From NCBI GenBank assembly GCA_003133285.1, contig PKWR01000142.1:2332-7653 (forward strand): a stretch of 5,322 nucleotides of DNA. The letters run 5' to 3'. The stretch is from Coriobacteriia bacterium. GTDB lineage: Bacteria; Actinomycetota; Coriobacteriia; Anaerosomatales; PALSA-660. A program made the translations under genes and the position numbers. How positions within the stretch are numbered: position 1 is the stretch's first letter; the number at the start of each line of letters is the position of its first letter. Shown piece by piece: positions 1 to 5,322 of this stretch. The notes below the pieces were generated by a model. The model was not told the origin of the DNA and did not search any database. It saw only the letters and a program-made list of their open reading frames with translations.

Positions 1-22
1 GCGGTCCGGTCGTCCCGGCCGC
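1..22 (-). terminator. Possible operon-end hairpin, cut by the window edge
   Basis: On the minus strand, eight bases after the permease 2 stop, GCGGCCGG (22-15) can pair with CCGG-A-CCGC (9-1): eight G-C pairs with one bulged A and a five-base loop GACGA. Whether a U-run follows lies outside the window, so terminator function is unproven. No start codon for a further gene is visible in these 30 bases. Confidence 0.35.
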
Positions 23-30
23 TCAGCGCT

Positions 31-987
31 CTATTCCTTTTCGTACGGCTTCCCGATCGCCGCCGGGCCCACCGCTCGACCCATGAAGCCCGCCAGCACG
101 ATGACCACGAGCACGTACGGAAGCATCAGGAAGAACTGCACGGGGATCTGGTTCCCCTGCTGGAACGACTGCATCCTGATCTCGATCGCCTCGGCGAAGC
201 CGAAGAGCAGCGACGCGAGATAGCTGCCGACCGGCGTCCAGCGCCCGAAGATGTTGGCCGCCAGCGCGATGAAGCCGCGCCCGCTCGTCATGTTGTCGCT
301 GAACACGCCCACCTGCTCGAGCGTGAGGTTGGCGCCCGCCAGCCCGCCAAGCGCGCCGGAGATCAGGACCGCCACGTAGCGGCCCGCCTGTACGCGGACG
401 CCCACGGTGTCCGCCGCGCGTGGATGCTCGCCGAGCGCGCGAAGGCGCAGGCCCCAGCGGGTACGGTACATCGCCCACTGCGCGACGATGGCGATGATGA
501 TCGCGACGTAGACGATCGGGGTGTAGCTGAAGACGATCTGGTCGACCCACGACCAGATGGTGGCGAGCACGCCGGTGCCGCCCGTGGGGAAGTTGAACAC
601 CGGACCGATCTTGTGCGCGATCCCGTTGGTCGCGCCGGGATGCCCGTAGATGACCTCCATCAGGAAGCCGGTGAGCCCGAGCGCGAGGATGTTGAGCGCC
701 GTGCCCGAGACGACCTGGTCCATGCGCAGCGTCACGGACGCGAACGCGTGGATCGCGGACAGAAGGACGCCTGCCACGATGGCCGCGACGACGCCGAGCC
801 ACACGTTGCCGGTCGCGAGCGTCACGACGACACCGAAGAACGCGCCGACGAGCATCATGCCCTCGAGCGCGATGTTGACCACGCCCGACCGCTCGCAGAT
901 GGTCCCACCGATCGCGGCGAGGGCGAGTGGAGTCGCCATGCGGATAGCGGACGCGAACAGGTCCGGGGTGAGGAAGCTAAGCCACAT
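31..987 (-). CDS. ABC importer permease subunit 2 (NupQ/YufQ-like, BPD_transp_2 family)
   Basis: A 318-residue, very hydrophobic integral membrane protein, the second transmembrane subunit of the BMP-type importer. Family motifs I recognise: the R33-SGVVNIALEGMML-V47 block following the first membrane segment, the cytoplasmic G186-EHPRAADTVG-V197 loop that in this family (LivH/RbsC-like permeases, PF02653) contacts the ATPase, and the F239-IALAANIFGR-W250 block. I estimate 8 to 10 membrane segments by eye. The ATG at 987 lies 11 bp inside the end of the preceding permease gene and has a GGAGG nine bases upstream, so the start is well supported; the stop is TAG. Length is normal for the family (about 300-320) and I see no truncation. 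It pairs with the 385-residue permease to make a heterodimeric channel. Substrate cannot be read from the permease; nucleosides are inferred from the whole operon, riboflavin being the alternative. Confidence 0.93.
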   Translation of the reverse strand: MWLSFLTPDLFASAIRMATPLALAAIGGTICERSGVVNIALEGMMLVGAFFGVVVTLATGNVWLGVVAAIVAGVLLSAIHAFASVTLRMDQVVSGTALNILALGLTGFLMEVIYGHPGATNGIAHKIGPVFNFPTGGTGVLATIWSWVDQIVFSYTPIVYVAIIIAIVAQWAMYRTRWGLRLRALGEHPRAADTVGVRVQAGRYVAVLISGALGGLAGANLTLEQVGVFSDNMTSGRGFIALAANIFGRWTPVGSYLASLLFGFAEAIEIRMQSFQQGNQIPVQFFLMLPYVLVVIVLAGFMGRAVGPAAIGKPYEKE

Positions 988-2134
988 CGGAGTCCCCCTC
1001 CCTCTCGAGAGCGAGCTTCTGACGGCGCTTGATGAACCAGGTGATGACCGTCTCGGCGCCCACGAAGAAGATGATGAGTGCCTGCACGATCATGATGATC
1101 TTGTCCGGGACGTTGGCCGTGAGCTGCATCATGCCCGCCCCGGCCGAGAGCGCTCCGAACAGGATCGCGGAGAAGATGACGGCGATCGGGTGGTTCTTGG
1201 CGAGCAGCGCGACCGCGATGCCGGTGAAACCGAACCCGGAGCCCGCGGACACCTCGTCGAACATCCGGTGCTGGACGCCGAGGACCTCCGACGCGCCGGC
1301 CAGACCCGCGAGAGCTCCTGAGATGCACAGGGCGTAGACGGTCGTGATGGCGATGGAGATCCCGCCGTTCTGGGCGGCCCACTGGTTGAATCCGACGGCG
1401 CGGACACCATAGCCCAGCGTCGTCTTCTTCAAGATCCACCACACCAGCACGGCAAGCCCCACGGCGATGATGAAGCCGAGATGGGCGCGCACCGGCGTCC
1501 GGAAGACGGCGGGGAGAAGCTGGTCCATGGTCGGCAACCACACCGCCTGGGGCAGCATCGGCGTCTGCGAGTTGCCGGCCGCGTCTTTCAGAGGACCGGA
1601 GATGATCCAGGAGGTCAGGTAGAGCGCGATCCACGAGAACATCATCGTGGTGATGACCTCATGAGCGCCGACCTTTGCTTTCAGGATGGCGGGTATGAAC
1701 GCCCATGCCGCCCCGGCCAGCGCGGCCCCGATGAGGATGAGCGGGATGGCGACCCACGTCGGCTGCCCGCCCAGCACGAGTCCCAGGAACGCGGCGGTCA
1801 CGGCGCCGAGAAGCAGCTGGCCGTTCGCCCCGATGTTGAACAGGTTGGCCCGGAAGCCGAACGCGATCGCCAGGCCGGCGAAGGCGAGCGGCGTCGCCCT
1901 GCTGATCGTGTCGCCGAACGCCCTGAAGTTGCCGATCTGCCACTGCTCCGGACTCCCGAACGCGCCCTTGAGCAGCGCACCGAACGCGAGCACCGGGTCC
2001 TTGCCCGACGCCGCGATGATGATCGAGCCGATGGCCATCGCGAGCACGACCGAGAGCAGCGGCACTCCGGCGGTCCGCAAAACCTTCATCCACAGATTCT
2101 CGCGGACGACCGGCGCCTCGTGGGTCTCGCTCAC
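977..2134 (-). CDS. ABC importer permease subunit 1 (NupP/YufP-like, BPD_transp_2 family)
   Basis: A 385-residue integral membrane subunit with a short charged N-terminus (about residues 1-20), a first membrane segment near 22-42 and many later hydrophobic segments. Characteristic blocks: A80-TPLAFAGLAIAFGFRANLFN-I101 leading into GANGQLLLG (102-110), the K152-AKVGAHEVITTMM-F166 segment, and a GFGFTGIAVALLAKNHP block in the last third. All are typical of the longer of the two permeases in BMP-type transporters. The start is GTG; its first bases overlap the ATPase stop as GTGA, and a GGAGG sits nine bases upstream inside the ATPase codons, so translation is probably coupled. The C-terminus is charged (KRRQKLALEREGDSDVA) and its last codons carry the Shine-Dalgarno of the next gene. 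Its length exceeds permease 2, as is usual for the NupP-type partner. No frameshift or internal stop is seen. Function as half of a nucleoside-type channel is inferred from family and context. Confidence 0.93.
   Translation of the reverse strand: MSETHEAPVVRENLWMKVLRTAGVPLLSVVLAMAIGSIIIAASGKDPVLAFGALLKGAFGSPEQWQIGNFRAFGDTISRATPLAFAGLAIAFGFRANLFNIGANGQLLLGAVTAAFLGLVLGGQPTWVAIPLILIGAALAGAAWAFIPAILKAKVGAHEVITTMMFSWIALYLTSWIISGPLKDAAGNSQTPMLPQAVWLPTMDQLLPAVFRTPVRAHLGFIIAVGLAVLVWWILKKTTLGYGVRAVGFNQWAAQNGGISIAITTVYALCISGALAGLAGASEVLGVQHRMFDEVSAGSGFGFTGIAVALLAKNHPIAVIFSAILFGALSAGAGMMQLTANVPDKIIMIVQALIIFFVGAETVITWFIKRRQKLALEREGDSDVA
997..1002 (-). promoter_or_regulatory. Ribosome-binding site of permease 2, inside permease 1 codons
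   Basis: GGGAGG on the minus strand with nine bases to ATG 987, embedded in the codons for EREG near the C-terminus of permease 1. It fits translational coupling across the 11-bp gene overlap. Confidence 0.65.
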
Positions 2135-3693
2135 AGGCCACCCCCTCCCGCCACAGCGGTCCCTGCCTGCGGTGCCGGCGCATGGTCCTTCTTCGACCCG
2201 CCGGTCATGAAGAAGCCGATCCGCTCCGCGTCGGCCTCACCCGCCGCGAACTCGGCGGCGATGCGGCCTTCGTACATGACCAGGATGCGGTCGGACAGCG
2301 ACATGATCTCCTCGAGTTCCATGCTCACGAGCAGGACGGCCTTGCCGCCATCGCGCTCTGTCAGGATGCGCCGGTGGACGAATTCGATGGCACCGACGTC
2401 GAGCCCACGGGTCGGCTGCGCAGCCACGAGGAGGTCCGGGTCGCGGCCCATCTCGCGGGCGAGCACCAGCTTCTGCTGGTTGCCGCCCGACAGGTTGCCC
2501 GCCAGGACGCGGATGGAAGGCGTGCGCACGTCGTAGTCACCGATGCGCTTTCGGGCCGCCTCGTCGATCACGCGGGTCCGCATGATCCCGGCACGCGCGT
2601 ACGGCGCGTCCCTCTGGTCGCCAAGGATCAGGTTCTCGGCCAGGTCGAACTCGAGCACGAGCCCGCGACGCTGGCGGTCCTCCGGCACGTGAGAGACGCC
2701 GGCATGGATGGTCGCCCGCGGGGCCGCGTGCGTGATGTCCTTGTCGCGTAGTGATATCGATCCGCTCTGGGGCCTCTTCAGCCCGACGATCGCCTCGACG
2801 AGCTGGGTCTGGCCGTTGCCGTCGACCCCGGCGATCCCGACGATCTCGCCCGCGTGGACCGTCAGGCCGACGCCCTTCAGCGCCTCGAGCCTGCGCTCGT
2901 CGAGCACGACCAGGTCGCGGACCTCGAGCACCGTCTCACCGGGGCGGGCGGGCGTCCGCTCGACCGTGAGCACGACGTCACGGCCGACCATCATGCGCGC
3001 CAGGCCGACCTGGTCGGTCTTGGCCGGGGTGGTCTCCCCCACGACACGGCCGTCACGCATGACGACGACGCGGTCGGCCGCACCCATGACCTCGTCGAGC
3101 TTGTGGGTGATCAGCACCACCGAGAGCCCTTCGGTCACGAGCGAGCGCACGACCCCGAACAGCTCGCCGACCTCCTGCGGGGACAGCACCGCGGTCGGCT
3201 CGTCGAGGATGAGGATGCGCGCGCCCTGGTAGAGCGCCTTCAAGATCTCCACACGCTGCTGCATCCCGACCGAGAGATCCGCGACGCGCGCGCCGGGATC
3301 CACCTTGAGGCCGTAACGCAGCGACAGCTCCCGGACCTTGGCGCGCGCCGTGGCGAAGTCGATGACGCCGAAGCGCGAGGGCTCGTGGCCCATGATGATG
3401 TTCTCGGTGACGGTGAGCGTCTGGACCAGCATGAAGTGCTGATGCACCATGCCGATGCCGAGATCGATAGCCTCGCGCGGCGTCCGGATGCGCACCGGCT
3501 TCCCGTCGACGAGGATCTCGCCGCCATCGGGTGCGAGCAGGCCGTAGACGACGTTCATGAGCGTCGACTTGCCCGCGCCGTTCTCGCCGAGCAGCGCCAC
3601 GATCTCACCGCGTTCGAGTACCAGCGAGACGCGGTCGTTCGCCCGGACTCCGGGGAAGACCTTCGTGATCTCGCGCAGTTCGAGGACCGGCAT
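2131..3693 (-). CDS. ABC importer ATP-binding protein, tandem NBDs (NupO/YufO-like)
   Basis: A 520-residue cytoplasmic ATPase carrying two fused nucleotide-binding domains, the form used by BMP and ribose-type importers. Domain 1 (about 1-250): Walker A GENGAGKST (36-44), Q-loop Q85 in VHQHFMLV, signature LSVGMQQR (140-147), Walker B ILILDEP (160-166), switch H197. Domain 2 (about 255-500): degenerate Walker A GVDGNGQTQ (289-297, lysine replaced by Q295), EDR motif 338-340, canonical signature LSGGNQQK (401-408), Walker B glutamate replaced by Q426 in AAQPTRGLD. These departures are usual for this family, not signs of decay. I chose ATG 3693 because the protein then begins MPVLELREITKVFPG as in homologues, with GGAAGGA eight bases upstream. 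The in-frame ATG at 3762 would add 23 arginine-rich residues and begin inside a strong hairpin. The tail (500-520) is low-complexity and ends in four glycines that encode the next gene's ribosome-binding site. Confidence 0.95.
   Translation of the reverse strand: MPVLELREITKVFPGVRANDRVSLVLERGEIVALLGENGAGKSTLMNVVYGLLAPDGGEILVDGKPVRIRTPREAIDLGIGMVHQHFMLVQTLTVTENIIMGHEPSRFGVIDFATARAKVRELSLRYGLKVDPGARVADLSVGMQQRVEILKALYQGARILILDEPTAVLSPQEVGELFGVVRSLVTEGLSVVLITHKLDEVMGAADRVVVMRDGRVVGETTPAKTDQVGLARMMVGRDVVLTVERTPARPGETVLEVRDLVVLDERRLEALKGVGLTVHAGEIVGIAGVDGNGQTQLVEAIVGLKRPQSGSISLRDKDITHAAPRATIHAGVSHVPEDRQRRGLVLEFDLAENLILGDQRDAPYARAGIMRTRVIDEAARKRIGDYDVRTPSIRVLAGNLSGGNQQKLVLAREMGRDPDLLVAAQPTRGLDVGAIEFVHRRILTERDGGKAVLLVSMELEEIMSLSDRILVMYEGRIAAEFAAGEADAERIGFFMTGGSKKDHAPAPQAGTAVAGGGGL
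2144..2149 (-). promoter_or_regulatory. Ribosome-binding site of permease 1, inside ATPase codons
   Basis: GGGAGG on the minus strand with nine bases to GTG 2134. It is read as part of the run of glycine codons ending the ATPase (AGGGGL before the stop), so the coding tail and the initiation signal share the same bases. Confidence 0.65.
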
Positions 3694-3701
3694 CTCCTCG
3701 T

Positions 3702-3708
3702 TCCTTCC
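3702..3708 (-). promoter_or_regulatory. Ribosome-binding site of the ATPase gene
   Basis: GGAAGGA on the minus strand, eight bases before ATG 3693. It supports the shorter ATPase start and shows the gene has its own independent initiation site after the hairpin, unlike the two overlapping permease genes. Confidence 0.7.
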
Positions 3709-3743
3709 GTTGCTCTTGCGTTCGGATCGTCCCTGCGCGCGAA

Positions 3744-3773
3744 AGGGGCGGCCGGCTCGCACCGGCCGCCCCT
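3744..3773 (-). terminator. Perfect 12-bp hairpin between binding-protein and ATPase genes (attenuator or mRNA-stabilising candidate)
   Basis: The arms are AGGGGCGGCCGG (3744-3755 on +) and CCGGCCGCCCCT (3762-3773), fully complementary, with a six-base loop CTCGCA on the plus strand. On the transcribed minus strand the stem begins 40 bases after the binding-protein stop and is followed by only three U residues (one inside the stem) and then GCGCG, so it is at best a weak intrinsic terminator. Eleven of the 12 pairs are G-C. In ABC importer operons a hairpin at this place commonly lets the binding protein be expressed above the membrane parts, by partial termination or by blocking 3' exonucleases; which applies here is inference. 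Confidence 0.75.
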
Positions 3774-3813
3774 ATCATCGCGGCTGACCGCGGTCGCGTC
3801 GAGAAGAGACGAG

Positions 3814-4890
3814 TTACTTGAGCGTCTCCGGGACCGTGACCGTGCCGGCCTTGATGTCCGCGATGGCCTTGTCGACCGCGTCCTTGATCGCCTGCGGGAT
3901 CTTGGCGTCGAAGTCGTGGTACGGGGCGATGCCGACGCCGTCGTCAGCCAGACCGAACGAGAGGTTCTGGCCGCCGGGGAACGCGCCGTCCTTGGCCTGC
4001 TTGACGACCGAGAACACCGCGACATCGATGCGCTTGACCGCGGAGGTCAGGATCGTGTCGCCGGGGTTCGTCAGCGTCAGGAACTGGTCGGAGTCGACGC
4101 CGATGAACAGCGCCTTCTTGGACTCCTGGCATGCCGTGAAGGTGCCGATGCCGGTCTGGCCGGCGGCGGCGAACACGACGTCCGCGCCCTGGGAGATCAG
4201 AGACAGGCCGAGTTCCTTGCCCTTGGCCTGGTCATCGAACTTGCCCGCGTACAGCGAGATGACCTTGACCGTCGGGTTGACCGACTTGGCGCCGGCTACG
4301 AAGCCCGCCTCGTAGCGCTGCACCGGCGGGATCGGCATGCCGCCGACGAAGCCGATGATGTTCTTGGTGTTCAGGCGAGCGTCGAAGGAAGCCTTGGTCG
4401 AAAGACCAGCGGCGACGCCGGCGAGGTAGCCGGCCTCCTGCTCTTTGAAGTTCAGGCCCACGACGTTCTTCGGCGGGTTCGTGAAGAAGATGTCGATGCC
4501 GCCGAAGTTGGTGTCCGGCGTGGTCGACGCGATCTTGCTCACGGCGTCCGTCATCAGGAACCCGACCGCAAAGATCGGGCTGTAGCCGGCGTCGGCGAGG
4601 TTGGTCAGGTTGGTCTCATAGTCAGCGATCGACTTCGAGGACAGGACCTTGGTCTCGACGGCGAGGTCGGCCTTGGCCTTCTCCAGACCGGCCCAGCTCA
4701 GGTCGTTGAACGACTTGTCGCCCAGGCCGCCGATGTCGGTGACCATTGCCGTCTTGAACGTTGACGCAGGCGGAGTCGTACCGGTCGTGCTGCTTGTCGG
4801 AGTGCTCGTCGACGCGCAACCCCCGAGCACCATGGTCGCCATCGCGAAGACGACGAACATCGCGCAAGTCGTGCGGAGACTTCTCTTCAC
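3814..4890 (-). CDS. BMP/PnrA-family substrate-binding lipoprotein (probable nucleoside binding)
   Basis: A 358-residue extracytoplasmic solute receptor. Residues 1-24 form a lipoprotein signal peptide (K2-R3, hydrophobic core, lipobox LGGC) with the lipidated cysteine at C25, followed by a Ser/Thr/Pro-rich tether (26-44). The mature domain has BMP/Med-family (PF02608) hallmarks: D52-IGGLGDKSFND-L64, the FAVGFLMTDA strand (107-116), E150-QEAGYLAG-V159, GFVGGMPIPPVQRYEAGFVAGAK-type core (180-202), AAGQTGIG (242-249), FIGVDSDQ (262-269) and SAVKR (283-287). In T. pallidum PnrA the equivalent segments line a purine-nucleoside pocket; the exact contacts here need alignment. I chose GTG 4890: GGGGAGG at 4906-4900 lies nine bases upstream, whereas it abuts the upstream GTG at 4899 with no spacing. 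It heads the importer operon and is separated from the ATPase by 120 bp containing a hairpin, so it may be made in excess. Alternatives: riboflavin (RfuA-like) or another small ligand. Confidence 0.95.
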   Translation of the reverse strand: MKRSLRTTCAMFVVFAMATMVLGGCASTSTPTSSTTGTTPPASTFKTAMVTDIGGLGDKSFNDLSWAGLEKAKADLAVETKVLSSKSIADYETNLTNLADAGYSPIFAVGFLMTDAVSKIASTTPDTNFGGIDIFFTNPPKNVVGLNFKEQEAGYLAGVAAGLSTKASFDARLNTKNIIGFVGGMPIPPVQRYEAGFVAGAKSVNPTVKVISLYAGKFDDQAKGKELGLSLISQGADVVFAAAGQTGIGTFTACQESKKALFIGVDSDQFLTLTNPGDTILTSAVKRIDVAVFSVVKQAKDGAFPGGQNLSFGLADDGVGIAPYHDFDAKIPQAIKDAVDKAIADIKAGTVTVPETLK

Positions 4891-4899
4891 ACCTACCAC

Positions 4900-4906
4900 C
4901 CTCCCC
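4900..4906 (-). promoter_or_regulatory. Ribosome-binding site that decides the binding-protein start
   Basis: GGGGAGG on the minus strand directly abuts the GTG at 4899 (no spacer) but lies nine bases from the GTG at 4890. Normal spacing therefore selects 4890, which also places two basic residues at positions 2-3 of the signal peptide. Confidence 0.7.
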
Positions 4907-4935
4907 TATTCAAAGACATCGGATCTCTATCCATC

Positions 4936-4964
4936 ATGGTATCGCTTCTCGCGCTCCGTGCCAG
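4936..4964 (-). promoter_or_regulatory. Candidate sigma-70-type promoter of the importer operon
   Basis: On the minus strand CTGGCA (4964-4959, four of six against TTGACA) is followed after exactly 17 bases by TACCAT (4941-4936, four of six against TATAAT). Transcription would begin near 4929 and give a leader of about 40 bases to the GTG at 4890. The match is modest and was found by eye; a promoter further upstream in or before xerD cannot be excluded. Confidence 0.3.
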
Positions 4965-4980
4965 CAGAAAGTGGGCACGG
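4956..4980. promoter_or_regulatory. 7-bp inverted repeat overlapping the candidate -35 (possible operator)
   Basis: CCGTGCC (4956-4962) and GGCACGG (4974-4980) are perfect inverted copies around an 11-base centre. The left arm in plus coordinates overlaps the candidate -35 at 4959-4964, the position of a typical repressor site. There is no U-run after the stem on either strand, so an intrinsic terminator for xerD is unlikely. Regulator unknown. Confidence 0.35.
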
Positions 4981-5013
4981 GATGGCGAGCGGGAGGGGGC
5001 GTCGGAGCACGGC

Positions 5014-5040
5014 TGACCGCGCGGACCGCGCGGGCCGCGC
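5014..5040. repeat. Three 9-bp GC-rich tandem units after xerD
   Basis: On the plus strand the units are TGACCGCGC, GGACCGCGC and GGGCCGCGC, each differing by one base from its neighbour. The tract lies 12 bases past the xerD stop. On the transcribed strand a 6-bp CGCGCG stem with a GCC loop (5041-5027) can form within and just beside it. No U-run follows, so it is at most a weak or Rho-linked 3' end for xerD. Confidence 0.5.
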
Positions 5041-5052
5041 GCGCTTCGACGA

Positions 5053-5322
5053 TCAGCGGCCTTGCAGGGGCCGAAGACGGGCGCGCGGATGCGTGGAGAG
5101 GTACTCCTCGCGCAGATGCGAGCGGTCCACGTGGGTGTAGATCTGGGTCGTCGAGATGTCCGCGTGGCCCAGCATCTCCTGCAGAGCGCGCAGGTCGGCG
5201 CCCCCTTCGAGCATGTGTGTCGCGAACGAGTGGCGCAACGTGTGCGGGTGGAGCTGCAGCCCCACGCGGCCGCCATAGGCGCGGACGAGAGAGTGCACCG
5301 TCACACGGGTCAGGCGTCCGCC
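5053..5322 (-). CDS. xerD: Xer-type tyrosine site-specific recombinase, C-terminal part (partial)
   Basis: The reading frame is open to the right window edge, so only the last 89 residues are visible and the start is outside. The fragment begins GGRLTR, a conserved Xer block, and contains the end of the catalytic domain: H27-P-TLR30 region (H-x-x-R box, H27 and R30), the second histidine H53 in LGH, and the nucleophile Y62 in STTQIYTHV; fragment numbering. The catalytic lysine and first arginine would lie upstream. The C-terminus has the usual HPRA tail (78-81) plus an eight-residue extension. The LRALQEMLGHADISTTQIYTHV-type segment resembles Bacillus XerD (RipX) more than XerC, but from a partial protein the D/C split is a judgement. 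XerC/D resolve chromosome dimers at dif at the end of replication. An in-frame GTG at 5304 is not the real start because conserved coding continues upstream of it. It is co-oriented with the importer operon. Confidence 0.9.
   Translation of the reverse strand, partial: GGRLTRVTVHSLVRAYGGRVGLQLHPHTLRHSFATHMLEGGADLRALQEMLGHADISTTQIYTHVDRSHLREEYLSTHPRARLRPLQGR

Noticed and set aside
1481..2536. 351-residue plus-strand frame across the ATPase-permease junction
   Set aside because: Shadow of the minus-strand genes; low-complexity charged composition and no domain seen.
3694..3762. 23-residue N-terminal extension of the ATPase from ATG 3762
   Set aside because: The ATG lies in the arm of the perfect hairpin, lacks a suitable spaced ribosome-binding site, and the added residues are not part of the conserved domain, which starts at MPVLEL.
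2854..4764. 636-residue open frame on the plus strand opposite the ATPase and binding-protein genes
   Set aside because: It is antisense to two genes with clear family motifs and spans their gap and the hairpin. Its composition (Arg, Asp, Glu, His, Val-rich) is the usual reverse-complement shadow of high-GC codons and no motif is recognisable.
4921..4939. Small palindromes GGAT-CTCT-ATCC and CCAT-C-ATGG near the candidate -10
   Set aside because: Four-base arms are expected by chance in a stretch of this size and carry no independent support.
4947..4964. Sigma-54-like TGGCAC element on the minus strand (TGGCACG)
   Set aside because: The second half, a TTGCA-type element at the needed spacing, is absent, and the hexamer is part of the inverted repeat.
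4891..5052. Riboswitch (purine or 2'-deoxyguanosine type) ahead of the importer
   Set aside because: I could not find the conserved loops of a purine-type aptamer, and the candidate promoter would leave only about 40 bases of leader.
4893..5276. 127-residue minus-strand frame overlapping xerD and the promoter region
   Set aside because: It overlaps the recombinase in another frame, is Arg/Ser/Cys-rich and has no motif. The conserved Xer residues are in the other frame.

Overview
The window is high-GC bacterial DNA in which every supportable gene lies on the minus strand. It reads from right to left as the 3' end of a Xer-type tyrosine recombinase gene, followed by a complete four-gene ABC importer operon of the BMP/PnrA (nucleoside or riboflavin) class. 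The organism is probably a high-GC Gram-positive, most likely Actinomycetota. The reasons are base composition, a lipoprotein-anchored binding protein instead of a periplasmic one, GTG starts and G-rich Shine-Dalgarno sequences. This is an inference, and no marker in the window fixes the phylum.

Layout in transcription order: xerD-like 3' end (5322-5053, start outside the window); a 162-bp gap with a GC-rich 9-bp tandem repeat, a 7-bp dyad and a candidate promoter; the BMP-family lipoprotein (4890-3814, restarted at an internal GTG); a 120-bp gap holding a perfect 12-bp hairpin; the double-domain ATPase (3693-2131, restarted at an internal ATG); permease 1 (2134-977), which overlaps the ATPase by 4 bp; and permease 2 (987-31), which overlaps permease 1 by 11 bp. 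The last 30 bases hold the start of a possible terminator hairpin, cut by the window edge. No stretch above 300 bases lacks a gene.

How the parts work together: the lipoprotein captures the substrate outside the membrane, the two different permeases form the heteromeric channel, and the single tandem ATPase polypeptide drives transport. The set matches Bacillus NupNOPQ, Lactococcus BmpA-NupABC and Streptococcus RnsBACD in composition, so purine or general nucleoside uptake is the best guess. Riboflavin (as in the spirochaete RfuABCD system) is the main alternative.

I found no undescribed system here. The points worth a second look are regulatory or mechanistic: the strong hairpin between binding protein and ATPase, the dyad over the candidate -35, Shine-Dalgarno sequences written into the C-terminal codons of upstream genes, the asymmetric ATP sites, and the xerD-nucleoside gene adjacency.
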